A DNA stretch of 64,000 bases from a gamma proteobacterium L18 (GCA_000497835.1 KI547172.1:313352-377351); one strand, 5' to 3'; counted from the stretch's first letter, positions 1 through 8,657 are shown. The notes: generated from the letters alone by a model not told the origin. Made by a program: numbers and translations.

Positions 1-1
1 G

Positions 2-1204
2 TTGGTCTCGACCCTGTTCACCCCGGGCGGTGGCCCCAACTTCGGCTGGACCTTCTACGCGCCGCTGTCCACCACCTACGCGCCGGCCAGCGTCACCTTC
101 TTCATCTTTGCCATCCACCTGATGGGCATCAGCTCGATCATGGGCGCCATCAACATCATCGCCACCATCCTCAACCTGCGCGCACCCGGCATGACCCTGA
201 TGAAAATGCCGCTGTTCGTCTGGACCTGGCTGATCACCGCCTTCCTGCTGATTGCGGTGATGCCGGTACTGGCCGGTTGCGTGACCATGATGCTGATGGA
301 CATCCACTTCGGCACCAGCTTCTTCAGCGCTGCCGGTGGTGGCGACCCGGTATTGTTCCAGCATGTGTTCTGGTTCTTCGGGCACCCCGAGGTGTACATC
401 ATGATCCTGCCGGCGTTCGGCGCGGTCAGTTCGATCATTCCGGCGTTTTCCCGCAAGCCGCTGTTCGGCTACACCTCCATGGTCTACGCCACGGCCAGCA
501 TCGCGTTTTTGTCGTTCCTGGTGTGGGCGCACCATATGTTCGTGGTGGGCATACCGCTGGTGGGCGAGCTGTTCTTCATGTACGCCACCATGCTGATCGC
601 CGTGCCCACCGGGGTGAAGGTGTTCAACTGGGTGAGCACCATGTGGCAGGGCTCGCTGACCTTCGAGACGCCGATGCTGTTTGCGGTCGCATTTGTCATC
701 CTGTTCACCATCGGCGGTTTTTCCGGGCTGATGCTGGCCATCGCCCCGGCCGACTTCCAGTACCAGGACACCTACTTCGTGGTGGCGCACTTCCACTACG
801 TGCTGGTGCCTGGGGCGATCTTCGGCATCTTTGCCTCGGCGTATTACTGGCTGCCCAAGTGGACCGGCCACATGTATGACGAAACCCTGGGCAAGCTGCA
901 CTTCTGGCTGTCTTTCATCGGCATGAACATGGCCTTCTTCCCCATGCACTTCGTGGGCCTGGCTGGCATGCCGCGGCGGGTGCCGGACTACAACCTGCAG
1001 TTCGCCAATTTCAACATGGTGTCGTCCATCGGTGCGTTCACCTTTGGCGCCACCCAGATCTTCTTCCTGTTCATTGTCATCAAGACCATCCGCGGTGGCC
1101 CCCCTGCCCCGGCCAAGCCGTGGGACGGGGCCGAAGGCCTGGAGTGGACGGTGCCTTCCCCCGCGCCCTATCACACCTTCACCACACCGCCGGAGGTGGA
1201 ATGA
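2..1204 (+). CDS. ctaD: Cytochrome c oxidase (aa3) subunit I, C-terminal part
   Basis: This is the catalytic haem-copper subunit of the terminal oxidase in the inner membrane. It is cut by the left edge of the window: about 400 residues remain of a family of roughly 530, and the true start lies upstream. Visible ligands are the Cu-B histidine with its cross-linked tyrosine (HPEVY, His about residue 128 of the fragment), the two further Cu-B histidines (AHH, about 177-178) and the haem pair HFH (263 and 265). It is strongly hydrophobic throughout, with many membrane helices. Its stop overlaps the start of ctaG (ATGA), so it is the first visible gene of a tightly packed oxidase and assembly operon that runs to about 6825. 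Confidence 0.97.
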   Translation: MVSTLFTPGGGPNFGWTFYAPLSTTYAPASVTFFIFAIHLMGISSIMGAINIIATILNLRAPGMTLMKMPLFVWTWLITAFLLIAVMPVLAGCVTMMLMDIHFGTSFFSAAGGGDPVLFQHVFWFFGHPEVYIMILPAFGAVSSIIPAFSRKPLFGYTSMVYATASIAFLSFLVWAHHMFVVGIPLVGELFFMYATMLIAVPTGVKVFNWVSTMWQGSLTFETPMLFAVAFVILFTIGGFSGLMLAIAPADFQYQDTYFVVAHFHYVLVPGAIFGIFASAYYWLPKWTGHMYDETLGKLHFWLSFIGMNMAFFPMHFVGLAGMPRRVPDYNLQFANFNMVSSIGAFTFGATQIFFLFIVIKTIRGGPPAPAKPWDGAEGLEWTVPSPAPYHTFTTPPEVE

Positions 1205-1734
1205 ACACCCGACGGCTGGTGCCGCGCCTATTGGTCGTAGTGGCGCTGATGTTTGTCTTCGGCTTCGCTTTGGTGCCGCTGTACGACGTGATGTGCAAGG
1301 CGTTCGGCATCAATGGCAAGACGGCGGGCCAGTATGAAGGCAGTCAGGTCGTGGATACGGCGCGTGAGGTGCGCGTGCAGTTTCTGCCCACCAACAATGC
1401 CGACATGGTCTGGGACTTCTATTCCATGGTGCCCGAGGTCACGGTGCACCCAGGGGCGGTCACGCAGATGATGTTCGTGGCGCGCAACCCGACGGACCAC
1501 GCCATGAGCGCCCAGGCCGTGCCCAGCATCGCGCCGTCGGAAGCAGCGCAATATTTCCACAAGACCGAGTGCTTCTGCTTCACCCAGCAGGTGCTGGACC
1601 CCGGCGAACGCATCGAGATGCCGGTGCGCTTTATCGTCGACCGCGACCTGCCCAAGGACATCAAGCACCTGACCCTGGCCTACACGCTCTTCGATATCAC
1701 CGCGCGACACCCGCCGATCAAGACCGGCAGCTAG
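1201..1734 (+). CDS. ctaG: Cytochrome c oxidase assembly protein CtaG (Cox11 family)
   Basis: CtaG delivers copper to the Cu-B site of subunit I. The protein has 177 residues. One N-terminal membrane helix (about residues 8-29) is followed by a periplasmic immunoglobulin-like domain. The copper-binding CFC motif is visible (Cys124 and Cys126, context ECFCFTQQ). The ATG at 1201 overlaps the ctaD stop, which implies translational coupling. Length and gene order match the family in pseudomonads. Confidence 0.95.
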   Translation: MNTRRLVPRLLVVVALMFVFGFALVPLYDVMCKAFGINGKTAGQYEGSQVVDTAREVRVQFLPTNNADMVWDFYSMVPEVTVHPGAVTQMMFVARNPTDHAMSAQAVPSIAPSEAAQYFHKTECFCFTQQVLDPGERIEMPVRFIVDRDLPKDIKHLTLAYTLFDITARHPPIKTGS

Positions 1735-1784
1735 CCGCGGGATTTTTCCGCAACAACGGTGCCGCAACAACGGAGAACAACACG

Positions 1785-2672
1785 ATGGCGACCCACCAGC
1801 ACTACTACGTTCCGGCCCAGAGCAAGTGGCCCATCATTGCGACCGTGGGCCTGTTCACCACGGTGTTCGGCCTGGGCACCTGGTTCAATGATCTGAAGGC
1901 AGCGCACGCTCATTCCCACGGGCCGCTGATTTTTTTCCTCGGTGCGTTGATCGTCGCTTACATGATGTTCGGCTGGTTCGGCACGGTGATCAAGGAAAGC
2001 CGAGCGGGGCTGTACAGCCCGCAACTGGACCGTTCGTTCCGCTGGGGCATGTCGTGGTTCATCTTCTCCGAGGTGATGTTCTTCGTCGCCTTCTTTGGCG
2101 CGCTGTTCTATGTGCGCAACATCGCCGGGCCTGCCTTGGGGGGCGAAGGTCCCAAGGGCATCGCCCACATGCTGTGGCCCAACTTTCAGTTTGTCTGGCC
2201 GCTGCTGCACACCCCGGACCCTGCGCAGTTCCCCCCACCCAAGGGGGTGATCGACCCCTGGCACCTGCCGCTGATCAACACCGTGCTACTGGTCAGCTCC
2301 AGCGTGACGGTGACCATCGCCCACCATGCGCTGAAGCGCGGGGATCGCGGCCCGCTGAAGCTGTGGCTGGCGGCAACCATTGCGCTGGGTGTGGCCTTCC
2401 TGTTCCTGCAGGCCCATGAATACGTCGAGGCTTATCAGGAGCTGGGGCTGACGCTGGGTTCGGGCATCTACGGCGCCACGTTCTTCATGCTCACCGGTTT
2501 CCACGGCGCCCACGTGACCATGGGCACGTTGATCCTCACGGTGATGCTGATCCGCATCCTGCGCGGGCATTTCGATGCCGATCATCAGTTCGGGTTCGAG
2601 GCGGCCAGTTGGTACTGGCACTTCGTGGACGTGGTGTGGGTGGGATTGTTTGTATTCGTGTACGTGCTGTAG
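1785..2672 (+). CDS. ctaE: Cytochrome c oxidase subunit III
   Basis: Subunit III of the aa3 oxidase, 295 residues with about seven membrane helices. It binds lipids and stabilises proton uptake into subunit I. The chosen ATG at 1785 follows a purine-rich CGGAGAA stretch, and the protein begins MATHQHYYVP as family members do. It lies 50 bases after ctaG. The C-terminal segment with GFHGAHV and WHFVDVVW is typical of the family. The stop is followed after six bases by the stop of the oppositely oriented DUF2909 gene. Confidence 0.95.
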   Translation: MATHQHYYVPAQSKWPIIATVGLFTTVFGLGTWFNDLKAAHAHSHGPLIFFLGALIVAYMMFGWFGTVIKESRAGLYSPQLDRSFRWGMSWFIFSEVMFFVAFFGALFYVRNIAGPALGGEGPKGIAHMLWPNFQFVWPLLHTPDPAQFPPPKGVIDPWHLPLINTVLLVSSSVTVTIAHHALKRGDRGPLKLWLAATIALGVAFLFLQAHEYVEAYQELGLTLGSGIYGATFFMLTGFHGAHVTMGTLILTVMLIRILRGHFDADHQFGFEAASWYWHFVDVVWVGLFVFVYVL

Positions 2673-2678
2673 GCAGGG

Positions 2679-2882
2679 TTACCAAGGGGCGTGGGACGTC
2701 AGCTGACCGCTGTAGAAACCCCATGCCACCAGGCCAACGGTCATGGCCGCGAGGATAACGCGCACGGTCAGCGCCTTGACCAGGCGGTTGGACTTGCCAT
2801 CGTCCTTGACCAGGAAGAACAGACCGCTGAACAGGCTGGCCACCGTCGCCAGCAACATCAGCACGATCGCGGCTTTGAGCAT
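2679..2882 (-). CDS. DUF2909 family small twin-helix membrane protein
   Basis: A 67-residue protein with two predicted membrane helices (about 3-21 and 38-58) joined by a short polar loop rich in Lys, Asp and Arg. It matches the DUF2909 family, which sits inside cytochrome oxidase gene clusters of pseudomonads. It is encoded on the opposite strand to the oxidase operon, and its start is divergent from SURF1 with only 25 bases between them. The start at 2882 gives MLKAAIVLM; an in-frame upstream start would add residues with no membrane logic. Its biochemical role is unknown. Association with oxidase assembly is inferred from position. Confidence 0.75.
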   Translation of the reverse strand: MLKAAIVLMLLATVASLFSGLFFLVKDDGKSNRLVKALTVRVILAAMTVGLVAWGFYSGQLTSHAPW

Positions 2883-2907
2883 GGCGCACTCCAAAAGGGG
2901 GCAAGCG

Positions 2908-3663
2908 ATGTATTCAAGTATAGCGAGGCGCTTTCGCCCCGGGCTGCTGCCCACTCTGGTAGTGCTTGTATTGCTACCTGTACTGATCAGCCTGGGGGTC
3001 TGGCAGTTGGGGCGTGCAGAGGAAAAGCGTCAGTTGCTGGCGTTGGATGCTCAACATCGTGTGGCCGAACCGGTCACCAGCACGCAACTGGAAGCACTGC
3101 AGGCCCCGGCTTTCCGGAGAGTGCTGCTCAGGGGGCAGTTCGACGCCGATCACAGCCTGATCCTCGACAATCGCCAACGTGAAGGGCGAGTAGGCATTGA
3201 GTTGCTGCAACCTTTTCGTGACCAGGCCAGTGGTTTGTGGGTGTTGGTGAATCGCGGCTGGATGCCTTGGCAGGACCGGCGCACCCCGCCCCATTTCGAT
3301 ACCCCCGACCAGGTGCTGAGTCTTCAGGCATGGGTTTACGTACCGCCCGGCGCGACCTACCAACTGAGCGCTGACCCCGCCAACCAGCAATGGCCGCGCC
3401 TGGTGACCGCCCTGGATCCGGGCACGCTGTGGGCCGAACTGGGCCGCGAAGGCTATGCCCACGAGCTACGCCTTACACCCGGCCCTGCGGCCTATCAGCT
3501 GGGTTGGCCGGTGGTCAGCCTGGGGCCCGAGCAGCACATCGGCTACGCCGTGCAGTGGTTCGCCATGTCCCTGACGCTGGCGGGGCTCTACGTCTACCTT
3601 GGCTTCAATAACAAGAAGGAGAAGCGCCATGGGAGCAGCCATGAATCCACCCGGCCTGTCTGA
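2908..3663 (+). CDS. SURF1 family cytochrome oxidase biogenesis protein
   Basis: A 251-residue protein with the SURF1 topology: one membrane helix near the N-terminus (about 10-30), a periplasmic domain, and a second helix near the C-terminus (about 207-227). The family helps insert haem a into subunit I. Typical features are GVWQLGRAEEK after the first helix, LVNRGWMPWQ in the middle, and HIGYAVQWFAM at the second helix. The ATG at 2908 has an AGGGGG ribosome binding site eight bases upstream. Its 3' end overlaps the next gene by 35 bases. Confidence 0.92.
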   Translation: MYSSIARRFRPGLLPTLVVLVLLPVLISLGVWQLGRAEEKRQLLALDAQHRVAEPVTSTQLEALQAPAFRRVLLRGQFDADHSLILDNRQREGRVGIELLQPFRDQASGLWVLVNRGWMPWQDRRTPPHFDTPDQVLSLQAWVYVPPGATYQLSADPANQQWPRLVTALDPGTLWAELGREGYAHELRLTPGPAAYQLGWPVVSLGPEQHIGYAVQWFAMSLTLAGLYVYLGFNNKKEKRHGSSHESTRPV

Positions 3664-4222
3664 GGTGAAGGCACCGTCCATGCGCCGCAAGGGGCGCTTG
3701 CAGCTGTTGCTGATCCTGCTGGTGACTGTCGGGCCCATGGTGCTGGCCACCTTCATGTACAAACTCAACTTCTGGGTGCCGGAGGGGCGCAGCTACCACG
3801 GCGAGTTGATCGCCAATGGTCAGACCCGTGCTGACCTGGGCGTGCCGGCGGATGAGCAGCGCTGGCAGATGCTGGTCACCAGCCCCGGTGAATGCACGGA
3901 AGACTGCCAGCAACTGGTGTACCTGGCGCGCCAGATCCAGATCGGCCTGGGCCGTGATGCTTCGCGCGCCAGCCATGCACTGGCCAGCCCCGGCCCGCAA
4001 AGCCCCGACTATGAAGCGCGCCTGAGCCGCGAATACCCGCAATTGCAGCGCTACCCCCTGGCCCTGGACAAGTACGCGCCCATGGTTGAAGGCAAGCCCG
4101 GCCCGCACCTGTGGATCATCGACCCGCACGGCAACCTGGTGCTGCGCTACGGCGCGCAGGTCAACGGCAAGGACCTGCTCAACGACCTGCGCCAACTGTT
4201 GAAACTGTCCAATATCGGGTAG
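3629..4222 (+). CDS. Membrane-anchored oxidase-cluster protein with CxxxC motif
   Basis: A 197-residue protein with one membrane helix (about 20-40) and a soluble part facing the periplasm. The soluble part carries a CxxxC pair (Cys89 and Cys93, context GECTEDC), and the end has a WIIDPHGNLVLRYG segment that resembles the strand region of Sco and thioredoxin-like folds. It lacks a clear Sco histidine. It overlaps the SURF1 gene and lies nine bases before ctaA. The ATG at 3629 follows AAGGAG. This conserved member of Pseudomonas cox clusters has no firm function known to me; a copper or thiol role in oxidase assembly is an inference from motif and context. Confidence 0.7.
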   Translation: MGAAMNPPGLSEVKAPSMRRKGRLQLLLILLVTVGPMVLATFMYKLNFWVPEGRSYHGELIANGQTRADLGVPADEQRWQMLVTSPGECTEDCQQLVYLARQIQIGLGRDASRASHALASPGPQSPDYEARLSREYPQLQRYPLALDKYAPMVEGKPGPHLWIIDPHGNLVLRYGAQVNGKDLLNDLRQLLKLSNIG

Positions 4223-4231
4223 GAGTCGACC

Positions 4232-5281
4232 ATGGCCAAACCTGGATTTCGCCTCGCGTTGCTGGCCACGGTGCTAGCGCTGATCGTCGTCCTGCTGGGC
4301 GCCTACACGCGCCTTACACATGCGGGCTTGGGCTGCCCCGATTGGCCGGGGTGCTACGGCTTTATCGCGGTGCCGACCTCGGATGCGCAACTGGCCCACG
4401 CCCAGGCGCATTTCCCCGAACATCCGGTGCAGGCCGAAAAGGGCTGGAGCGAGATGATCCACCGTTATTGCGCGGGCAGCCTGGCGCTGCTGGTGGGCTT
4501 GCTGGCCATCCAGGCCTGGCGCAGGCATGGGCTGGGCGGGCAGCCTTACCGGTTGCCGCTGGCGTTGCTGGGCGTGGTGGTGGCGCAGGCGGCGTTCGGC
4601 ATGTGGACGGTGACGCTCAAGCTGTGGCCCCAGGTAGTGACGTCGCACCTGTTGGGCGGATTTGCCACCCTCAGTCTGCTGTTCTTGCTGAGCCTGCGGT
4701 TATCCGGAGCCTTTTTGCCGTTGCCCGCCCTGTCGCCGCGCCTGCGTCGCTGGGCGTTGCTGGCCCTGAGCCTGGCCATTGGGCAGATCGCGCTGGGTGG
4801 CTGGGTCAGCTCGAACTATGCGGCCATGGCCTGCACGGACTTCCCCCTGTGCCAGGGCCAGTGGCTACCTGACGCTGACTTTGCCAACGGCTTCCATCTG
4901 ACCCAGCACATTGGCCCCAACTACCTGGGCGGGCACCTGGACAGCGAAGCCCGTACGGCCATTCATCTCACCCACCGTGCGGGCGCCTGCGTGCTGAGCC
5001 TGGTGCTGCTGGGGCTAGCCTGGCAACTGCGTGTCGAAGGCCTGGGGCGCCTGAGCGCGGCGCTGCTGGCGGCCTTGGGATTGCAGCTGGCACTGGGCAT
5101 CAGCAATGTAGTGTTGCACTTGCCCCTGGCGGTAGCAGTGGCCCATAACGCAGGCGGGGCCATACTGTTGATGACAGTGATCGCGGTGAATTACCGCGTG
5201 CGCGCAGTGCCGGTACCCCGGGCCATTGCGCAGCGCCGCCCTTGGCGCCCCCACCTGCCGGTGCTCTGGTCAGGTAAATGA
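4232..5281 (+). CDS. ctaA: Haem A synthase (COX15/CtaA family)
   Basis: This enzyme converts haem O to haem A in the membrane. It has 349 residues and about eight helices in two similar halves. Visible family marks are THAGLGCPDWPGCYG after helix 1 with the conserved cysteines, HRYCAG in the first half and HLTHRAGA in the second, which hold the haem-ligand histidines. It is the oxidase-operon partner of cyoE, which makes its substrate and lies 18 bases downstream. Confidence 0.94.
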   Translation: MAKPGFRLALLATVLALIVVLLGAYTRLTHAGLGCPDWPGCYGFIAVPTSDAQLAHAQAHFPEHPVQAEKGWSEMIHRYCAGSLALLVGLLAIQAWRRHGLGGQPYRLPLALLGVVVAQAAFGMWTVTLKLWPQVVTSHLLGGFATLSLLFLLSLRLSGAFLPLPALSPRLRRWALLALSLAIGQIALGGWVSSNYAAMACTDFPLCQGQWLPDADFANGFHLTQHIGPNYLGGHLDSEARTAIHLTHRAGACVLSLVLLGLAWQLRVEGLGRLSAALLAALGLQLALGISNVVLHLPLAVAVAHNAGGAILLMTVIAVNYRVRAVPVPRAIAQRRPWRPHLPVLWSGK

Positions 5282-5299
5282 CAACTGAGGAGAAAGCCG

Positions 5300-6196
5300 A
5301 TGAGTACGGCAACGGGCGACCATGCCCAGGCCGGTTGGCGAGATTACCTGGAACTGACCAAGCCCAAGGTCGTGGTGTTGATGCTGATGACCTCGCTGGT
5401 GGGCATGTTCCTGGCAACCCGCAGTGGCGTGCCCTGGGCGGTACTGGTGTTCGGCAACCTGGGCATCGCCCTGTGCGCCGGTGGTGCAGCCGTAATCAAC
5501 CATGTGGTGGACCGGCGCATCGACGCGCTGATGGCCCGCACCCACAAGCGCCCGGTGGCCGAAGGCCGGGTAGGCCCAACGGCAGCATTGGGCTTTGCCG
5601 GCCTGCTGGCAGTGAGTGGCATGATCCTGCTGCTGGTGTTCACCAATCCCTTGTGCGCGTGGCTGACCCTGGCTTCGCTGCTGGGTTATGCGGTGATCTA
5701 TACCGGTTTCCTCAAGCGCGCCACGCCACAGAACATCGTCATAGGCGGCCTGGCGGGCGCGGCCCCGCCCATGCTCGGCTGGGTGGCGGTTACCGGGCAC
5801 CTGAGCGCCGAACCGCTGCTGCTGGTGTTGATCATCTTCGCCTGGACGCCGCCGCACTTCTGGGCCCTGGCCATTCACCGACGTGACGAATACGCCCGCG
5901 CCGAGATCCCCATGCTGCCGGTGACTCACGGTGTGTACTACACCAAGGTGCACATCCTGCTGTACACCGGCCTGATGCTGGTGGCCACCCTGCTGCCCTA
6001 CGTGATCCGCATGAGTGGCCTGCTCTACCTGATCTGTGCCATTGGCCTGGGCGCGCGCTTCCTGCAATGGGCGGTGGTGCTGTACCGTGGCAGCAATCCG
6101 CATGCGGCGATGAGCCTGTTCAAGTACTCCATCTGGTACCTGCTGGCCCTGTTCATTGCCCTGCTCGTCGATCATTACCTGTTGCTGAGCCCATGA
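5300..6196 (+). CDS. cyoE: Protohaem IX farnesyltransferase (haem O synthase)
   Basis: A 298-residue polytopic prenyltransferase that adds farnesyl to haem B to make haem O. The two Asp-rich motifs of the UbiA superfamily are visible: VVDRRIDALMARTHKRP in the first loop and RRDEYARAEIP in the second, with WTPPHFWALAIHRRDEY between them. The gene is in the ctaB position, just after ctaA. Its stop overlaps the sco start (ATGA). Confidence 0.95.
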   Translation: MSTATGDHAQAGWRDYLELTKPKVVVLMLMTSLVGMFLATRSGVPWAVLVFGNLGIALCAGGAAVINHVVDRRIDALMARTHKRPVAEGRVGPTAALGFAGLLAVSGMILLLVFTNPLCAWLTLASLLGYAVIYTGFLKRATPQNIVIGGLAGAAPPMLGWVAVTGHLSAEPLLLVLIIFAWTPPHFWALAIHRRDEYARAEIPMLPVTHGVYYTKVHILLYTGLMLVATLLPYVIRMSGLLYLICAIGLGARFLQWAVVLYRGSNPHAAMSLFKYSIWYLLALFIALLVDHYLLLSP

Positions 6197-6825
6197 CTCG
6201 AGTCCAGAAAACCGTTTTCGTCCTTGCCGCCATTGTCGCCATCATCCTGGGCCTCACCGTGCACCGGGTGCTGCAGGACAACCACGAGGGCGCCAACACC
6301 GGCTTCATCGACGCCGGCATTATCCTGCTACCCGAGCACCGCAGCGTTCCCTCGGTGACCATGACCGACCAGAACGGCCAACCGGTGGCCCTGGATGATC
6401 TGAAAGGCAAATGGAGCGTGCTGTTCTTCGGCTACACCTTCTGCCCGGACATCTGCCCCACCACCCTGGCGCAACTGCGCCAGGTGAAGAGCGAGCTGCC
6501 AGCGGACGCGGCGGCGCGGTTGCAGGTAATTCTGGTCAGCGTCGACCCCAAGCGTGATACGCCCCAGCAGTTGAAGCAGTACCTGGGCTATTTCGACAAG
6601 GATTTCCGGGGTTTCACTGGCGATGAGGGCGGCCTGCAGAAGCTGGCCAATGGGCTGAGCATCCCCTACATCCCGGCTGACACCAGCAAACCCAACTACA
6701 CCGTTGAGCACAGCGGCAACCTGGCGTTGCTGGGGCCGGATGGTACGCAGCGTGGTTTCATCCGCGCGCCGCTGAACGGGCCGAAGCTGGCTGCGCAGCT
6801 GCCGGCGTTGGTGCAGCGTAACTGA
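6193..6825 (+). CDS. sco: SCO1/SenC family copper chaperone
   Basis: A 210-residue membrane-anchored thioredoxin-fold protein that assembles the Cu-A centre of subunit II. There is one N-terminal helix (about 7-25). The copper site is complete: Cys84 and Cys88 in FCPDICP, and His173 in VEHSG. It is the last gene of the oxidase assembly operon; no clear rho-independent terminator with a T-run follows, only a short ACCGG/CCGGT hairpin at 6874-6891. Confidence 0.95.
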   Translation: MTRVQKTVFVLAAIVAIILGLTVHRVLQDNHEGANTGFIDAGIILLPEHRSVPSVTMTDQNGQPVALDDLKGKWSVLFFGYTFCPDICPTTLAQLRQVKSELPADAAARLQVILVSVDPKRDTPQQLKQYLGYFDKDFRGFTGDEGGLQKLANGLSIPYIPADTSKPNYTVEHSGNLALLGPDGTQRGFIRAPLNGPKLAAQLPALVQRN

Positions 6826-6897
6826 ACCTGCACCCTGACTCGTAACGTAATGACGCAAAAAATATCAGCAAATACCGGACCGTCCGCCGGTGTCAGG

Positions 6898-6913
6898 TTG
6901 ACAAAAGTTGACA
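6898..6913 (+). promoter_or_regulatory. Tandem TTGACA boxes before the XRE/ImmA gene
   Basis: Two exact TTGACA hexamers at 6898-6903 and 6908-6913 lie in tandem ten bases apart, one helical turn. The first could be a -35 box. The spacing also fits repeated half-sites for a small HTH repressor such as the one encoded immediately downstream. No good -10 box fits before the ATG at 6933 if the second hexamer is the -35, so the promoter assignment is tentative. Confidence 0.35.
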
Positions 6914-6932
6914 CGCAGCTAGAGTGCGCACC

Positions 6933-8081
6933 ATGGAAAAAACACTAGCTACAGCACAAATCGCTCACGCCATGGAAGCGGTGGGGCTTAACCAATCGAC
7001 GCTAGCGGAACGCCTTGGCGTTTCCCGTGAAGCCGTTTCCAAATGGTTGAAAAAAGAGACCTTCCCTAAACCGGATAAGCTGCTTCGCCTAGCTACCACC
7101 TTAGGGCTTAGCTTTAGCGATCTAGTTACAAAGGAGGACCCTCATGCGCCTGTGGTTGCCTTTCGTAAGGTAAAGGCAACGAAAACCACCGAAGCTCATT
7201 ACGCACATGCACAAACAATGGGGAAAATGCTTAGGCATTTAGTTCCCTATGTCCCGTTTGACAAACTTGAAATGCCACCGGTTCTGAAGAATCCTATCCT
7301 TGAGTACAGCTATCTTCAGAGTGTAGCTACAAAAATTCGTGCTGAAATCAATTTGACTGAAGAAGCAAAAATTGATTTTATTCATTTGATTCAACACTTT
7401 AAAAAACTCCAAGCCGTGCTGGTTCCCGTGCTTTGGGGCAATAAGAATAGGCATGAAAACGCCACTCATATATTTCTTCCCGATTCTATGACCACATGGG
7501 TCTATTTGAATCTGGATGTGAATATTTTGGATTTTAAATTCTGGATGGCTCACGAACTCGGGCATTGTCTCGCTCCAGATGTTCGCGGAGAGGATGGTGA
7601 GGACTTTGCAGACGCTTTCGCTGGCGCTTTGCTATTCCCTCATCAATTGGCGAAGAAAGCCTATGAGGATATTTCTCCCATAAGTTCTAAAAGGCTTCAG
7701 ATTAATGAAATAATCAAAATAGCCCGAGAACACGTGATTTCCCCCTATTCGGTGTATTGCCAAGCGAATGCTTATGCGAAGGATGCTGGGCTGAATACGC
7801 TGGTCTTGACGCCAGACTTGCATAAAGCCTCTACCGTTGTTAATAGGGAGCTACCTCTCGTTAGTAAGATTCTCTTCGAAGAGGACGGTCCGCCCGAGAC
7901 TGCAGTTTATATCGAACGCATCGAACAGGTCTTCGATACGACTTTTTTTAAAGTTCTACGCGAACATTTGAATGAGTCGAAAAAAGGACCAGGTCTTATT
8001 CAGACCATCATGGACGTCTCTGCACTTGACGCCCGGAGTATTCACTCTGAGCTCCTACAATGCCACAATCGAAAATCTTAG
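6933..8081 (+). CDS. XRE-family regulator fused to ImmA/IrrE metallopeptidase
   Basis: A 382-residue two-domain protein. Residues about 5-60 form a Cro/CI-type helix-turn-helix (NQSTLAERLGVSREAVSKWL). The rest is an ImmA/IrrE (COG2856) zinc peptidase with HELGH at 207-211 and the third ligand near Glu223 in the EDFADAFAGALLFP helix, so the active site looks intact. In known ImmA proteins the peptidase cleaves an XRE repressor and so relieves repression; here both functions are in one chain. The ATG at 6933 is preferred over a GTG at 6924. The gene is visibly A+T-richer than its neighbours and overlaps the PIN-like gene by 22 bases, which suggests a horizontally acquired antitoxin/toxin-like pair. 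Confidence 0.88.
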   Translation: MEKTLATAQIAHAMEAVGLNQSTLAERLGVSREAVSKWLKKETFPKPDKLLRLATTLGLSFSDLVTKEDPHAPVVAFRKVKATKTTEAHYAHAQTMGKMLRHLVPYVPFDKLEMPPVLKNPILEYSYLQSVATKIRAEINLTEEAKIDFIHLIQHFKKLQAVLVPVLWGNKNRHENATHIFLPDSMTTWVYLNLDVNILDFKFWMAHELGHCLAPDVRGEDGEDFADAFAGALLFPHQLAKKAYEDISPISSKRLQINEIIKIAREHVISPYSVYCQANAYAKDAGLNTLVLTPDLHKASTVVNRELPLVSKILFEEDGPPETAVYIERIEQVFDTTFFKVLREHLNESKKGPGLIQTIMDVSALDARSIHSELLQCHNRKS

Positions 8082-8626
8082 CAGATACAAATTCTTATCT
8101 CCGACTTGCTAATAATATACGCCCTCTTCTATGCGTAGAGTTTGGAGGGCAGAAATATTGTCTGTACGTGCTGGCCGAAACCAATTTGGAAATACAGAAA
8201 AGTAGTCGGTTGAAGCATAAGTTTTACTGGGCCTTGGAAGATGAGCACTGTTTGGAAAGGGCCACCAGCCCCGTGATTTCCAAGCAGCAGAAGAAACAGG
8301 TCGAGGCAGCGTATTCAATTATATGGGAGTACGTTGAAACGGATTTTTCAGGCCCTTCGAAGACTGATGTACGGTATCTCGCGCATAGCTTCGTGTTAGG
8401 TTTTCCTGTGGTAACTGATGATCGAGACATGCGTGCAGTTGCGGAGGTTTTTGAAATTCCTACGCAGAAAACATTGGAGCTGTTAAAGGTTATGGTGGAG
8501 GTAGATCACATAACCTTGGACAAGGTCGCTGCTATTATCGCGTACTGGAGGTATAACGATGATTTTCCTGCCGATTTAAGAGCTGACCTGCGTGAAATTT
8601 TTGAGGGCCAGATAAGCGTAGATTAA
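8060..8626 (+). CDS. PIN-like domain protein, probable toxin of a two-gene module
   Basis: A 188-residue protein whose start lies inside the preceding gene. The acidic pattern of PIN ribonucleases is visible: Asp9 in LADTNSYLRL, Glu40 in VLAETN, Asp103 in KTDVRYLA, and Asp120/Asp121/Asp123 in VTDDRDM. This would give the metal-binding cluster of an RNase. The C-terminal third (about 125-188) is helical and matches no motif I recognise. Low G+C and translational overlap with the XRE/ImmA gene support a co-transferred pair. Toxin activity is inferred from family and context. Confidence 0.72.
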   Translation: MPQSKILADTNSYLRLANNIRPLLCVEFGGQKYCLYVLAETNLEIQKSSRLKHKFYWALEDEHCLERATSPVISKQQKKQVEAAYSIIWEYVETDFSGPSKTDVRYLAHSFVLGFPVVTDDRDMRAVAEVFEIPTQKTLELLKVMVEVDHITLDKVAAIIAYWRYNDDFPADLRADLREIFEGQISVD

Positions 8627-8657
8627 GCTTGGTGCCATTGGGAGCCGACATCTGTGA

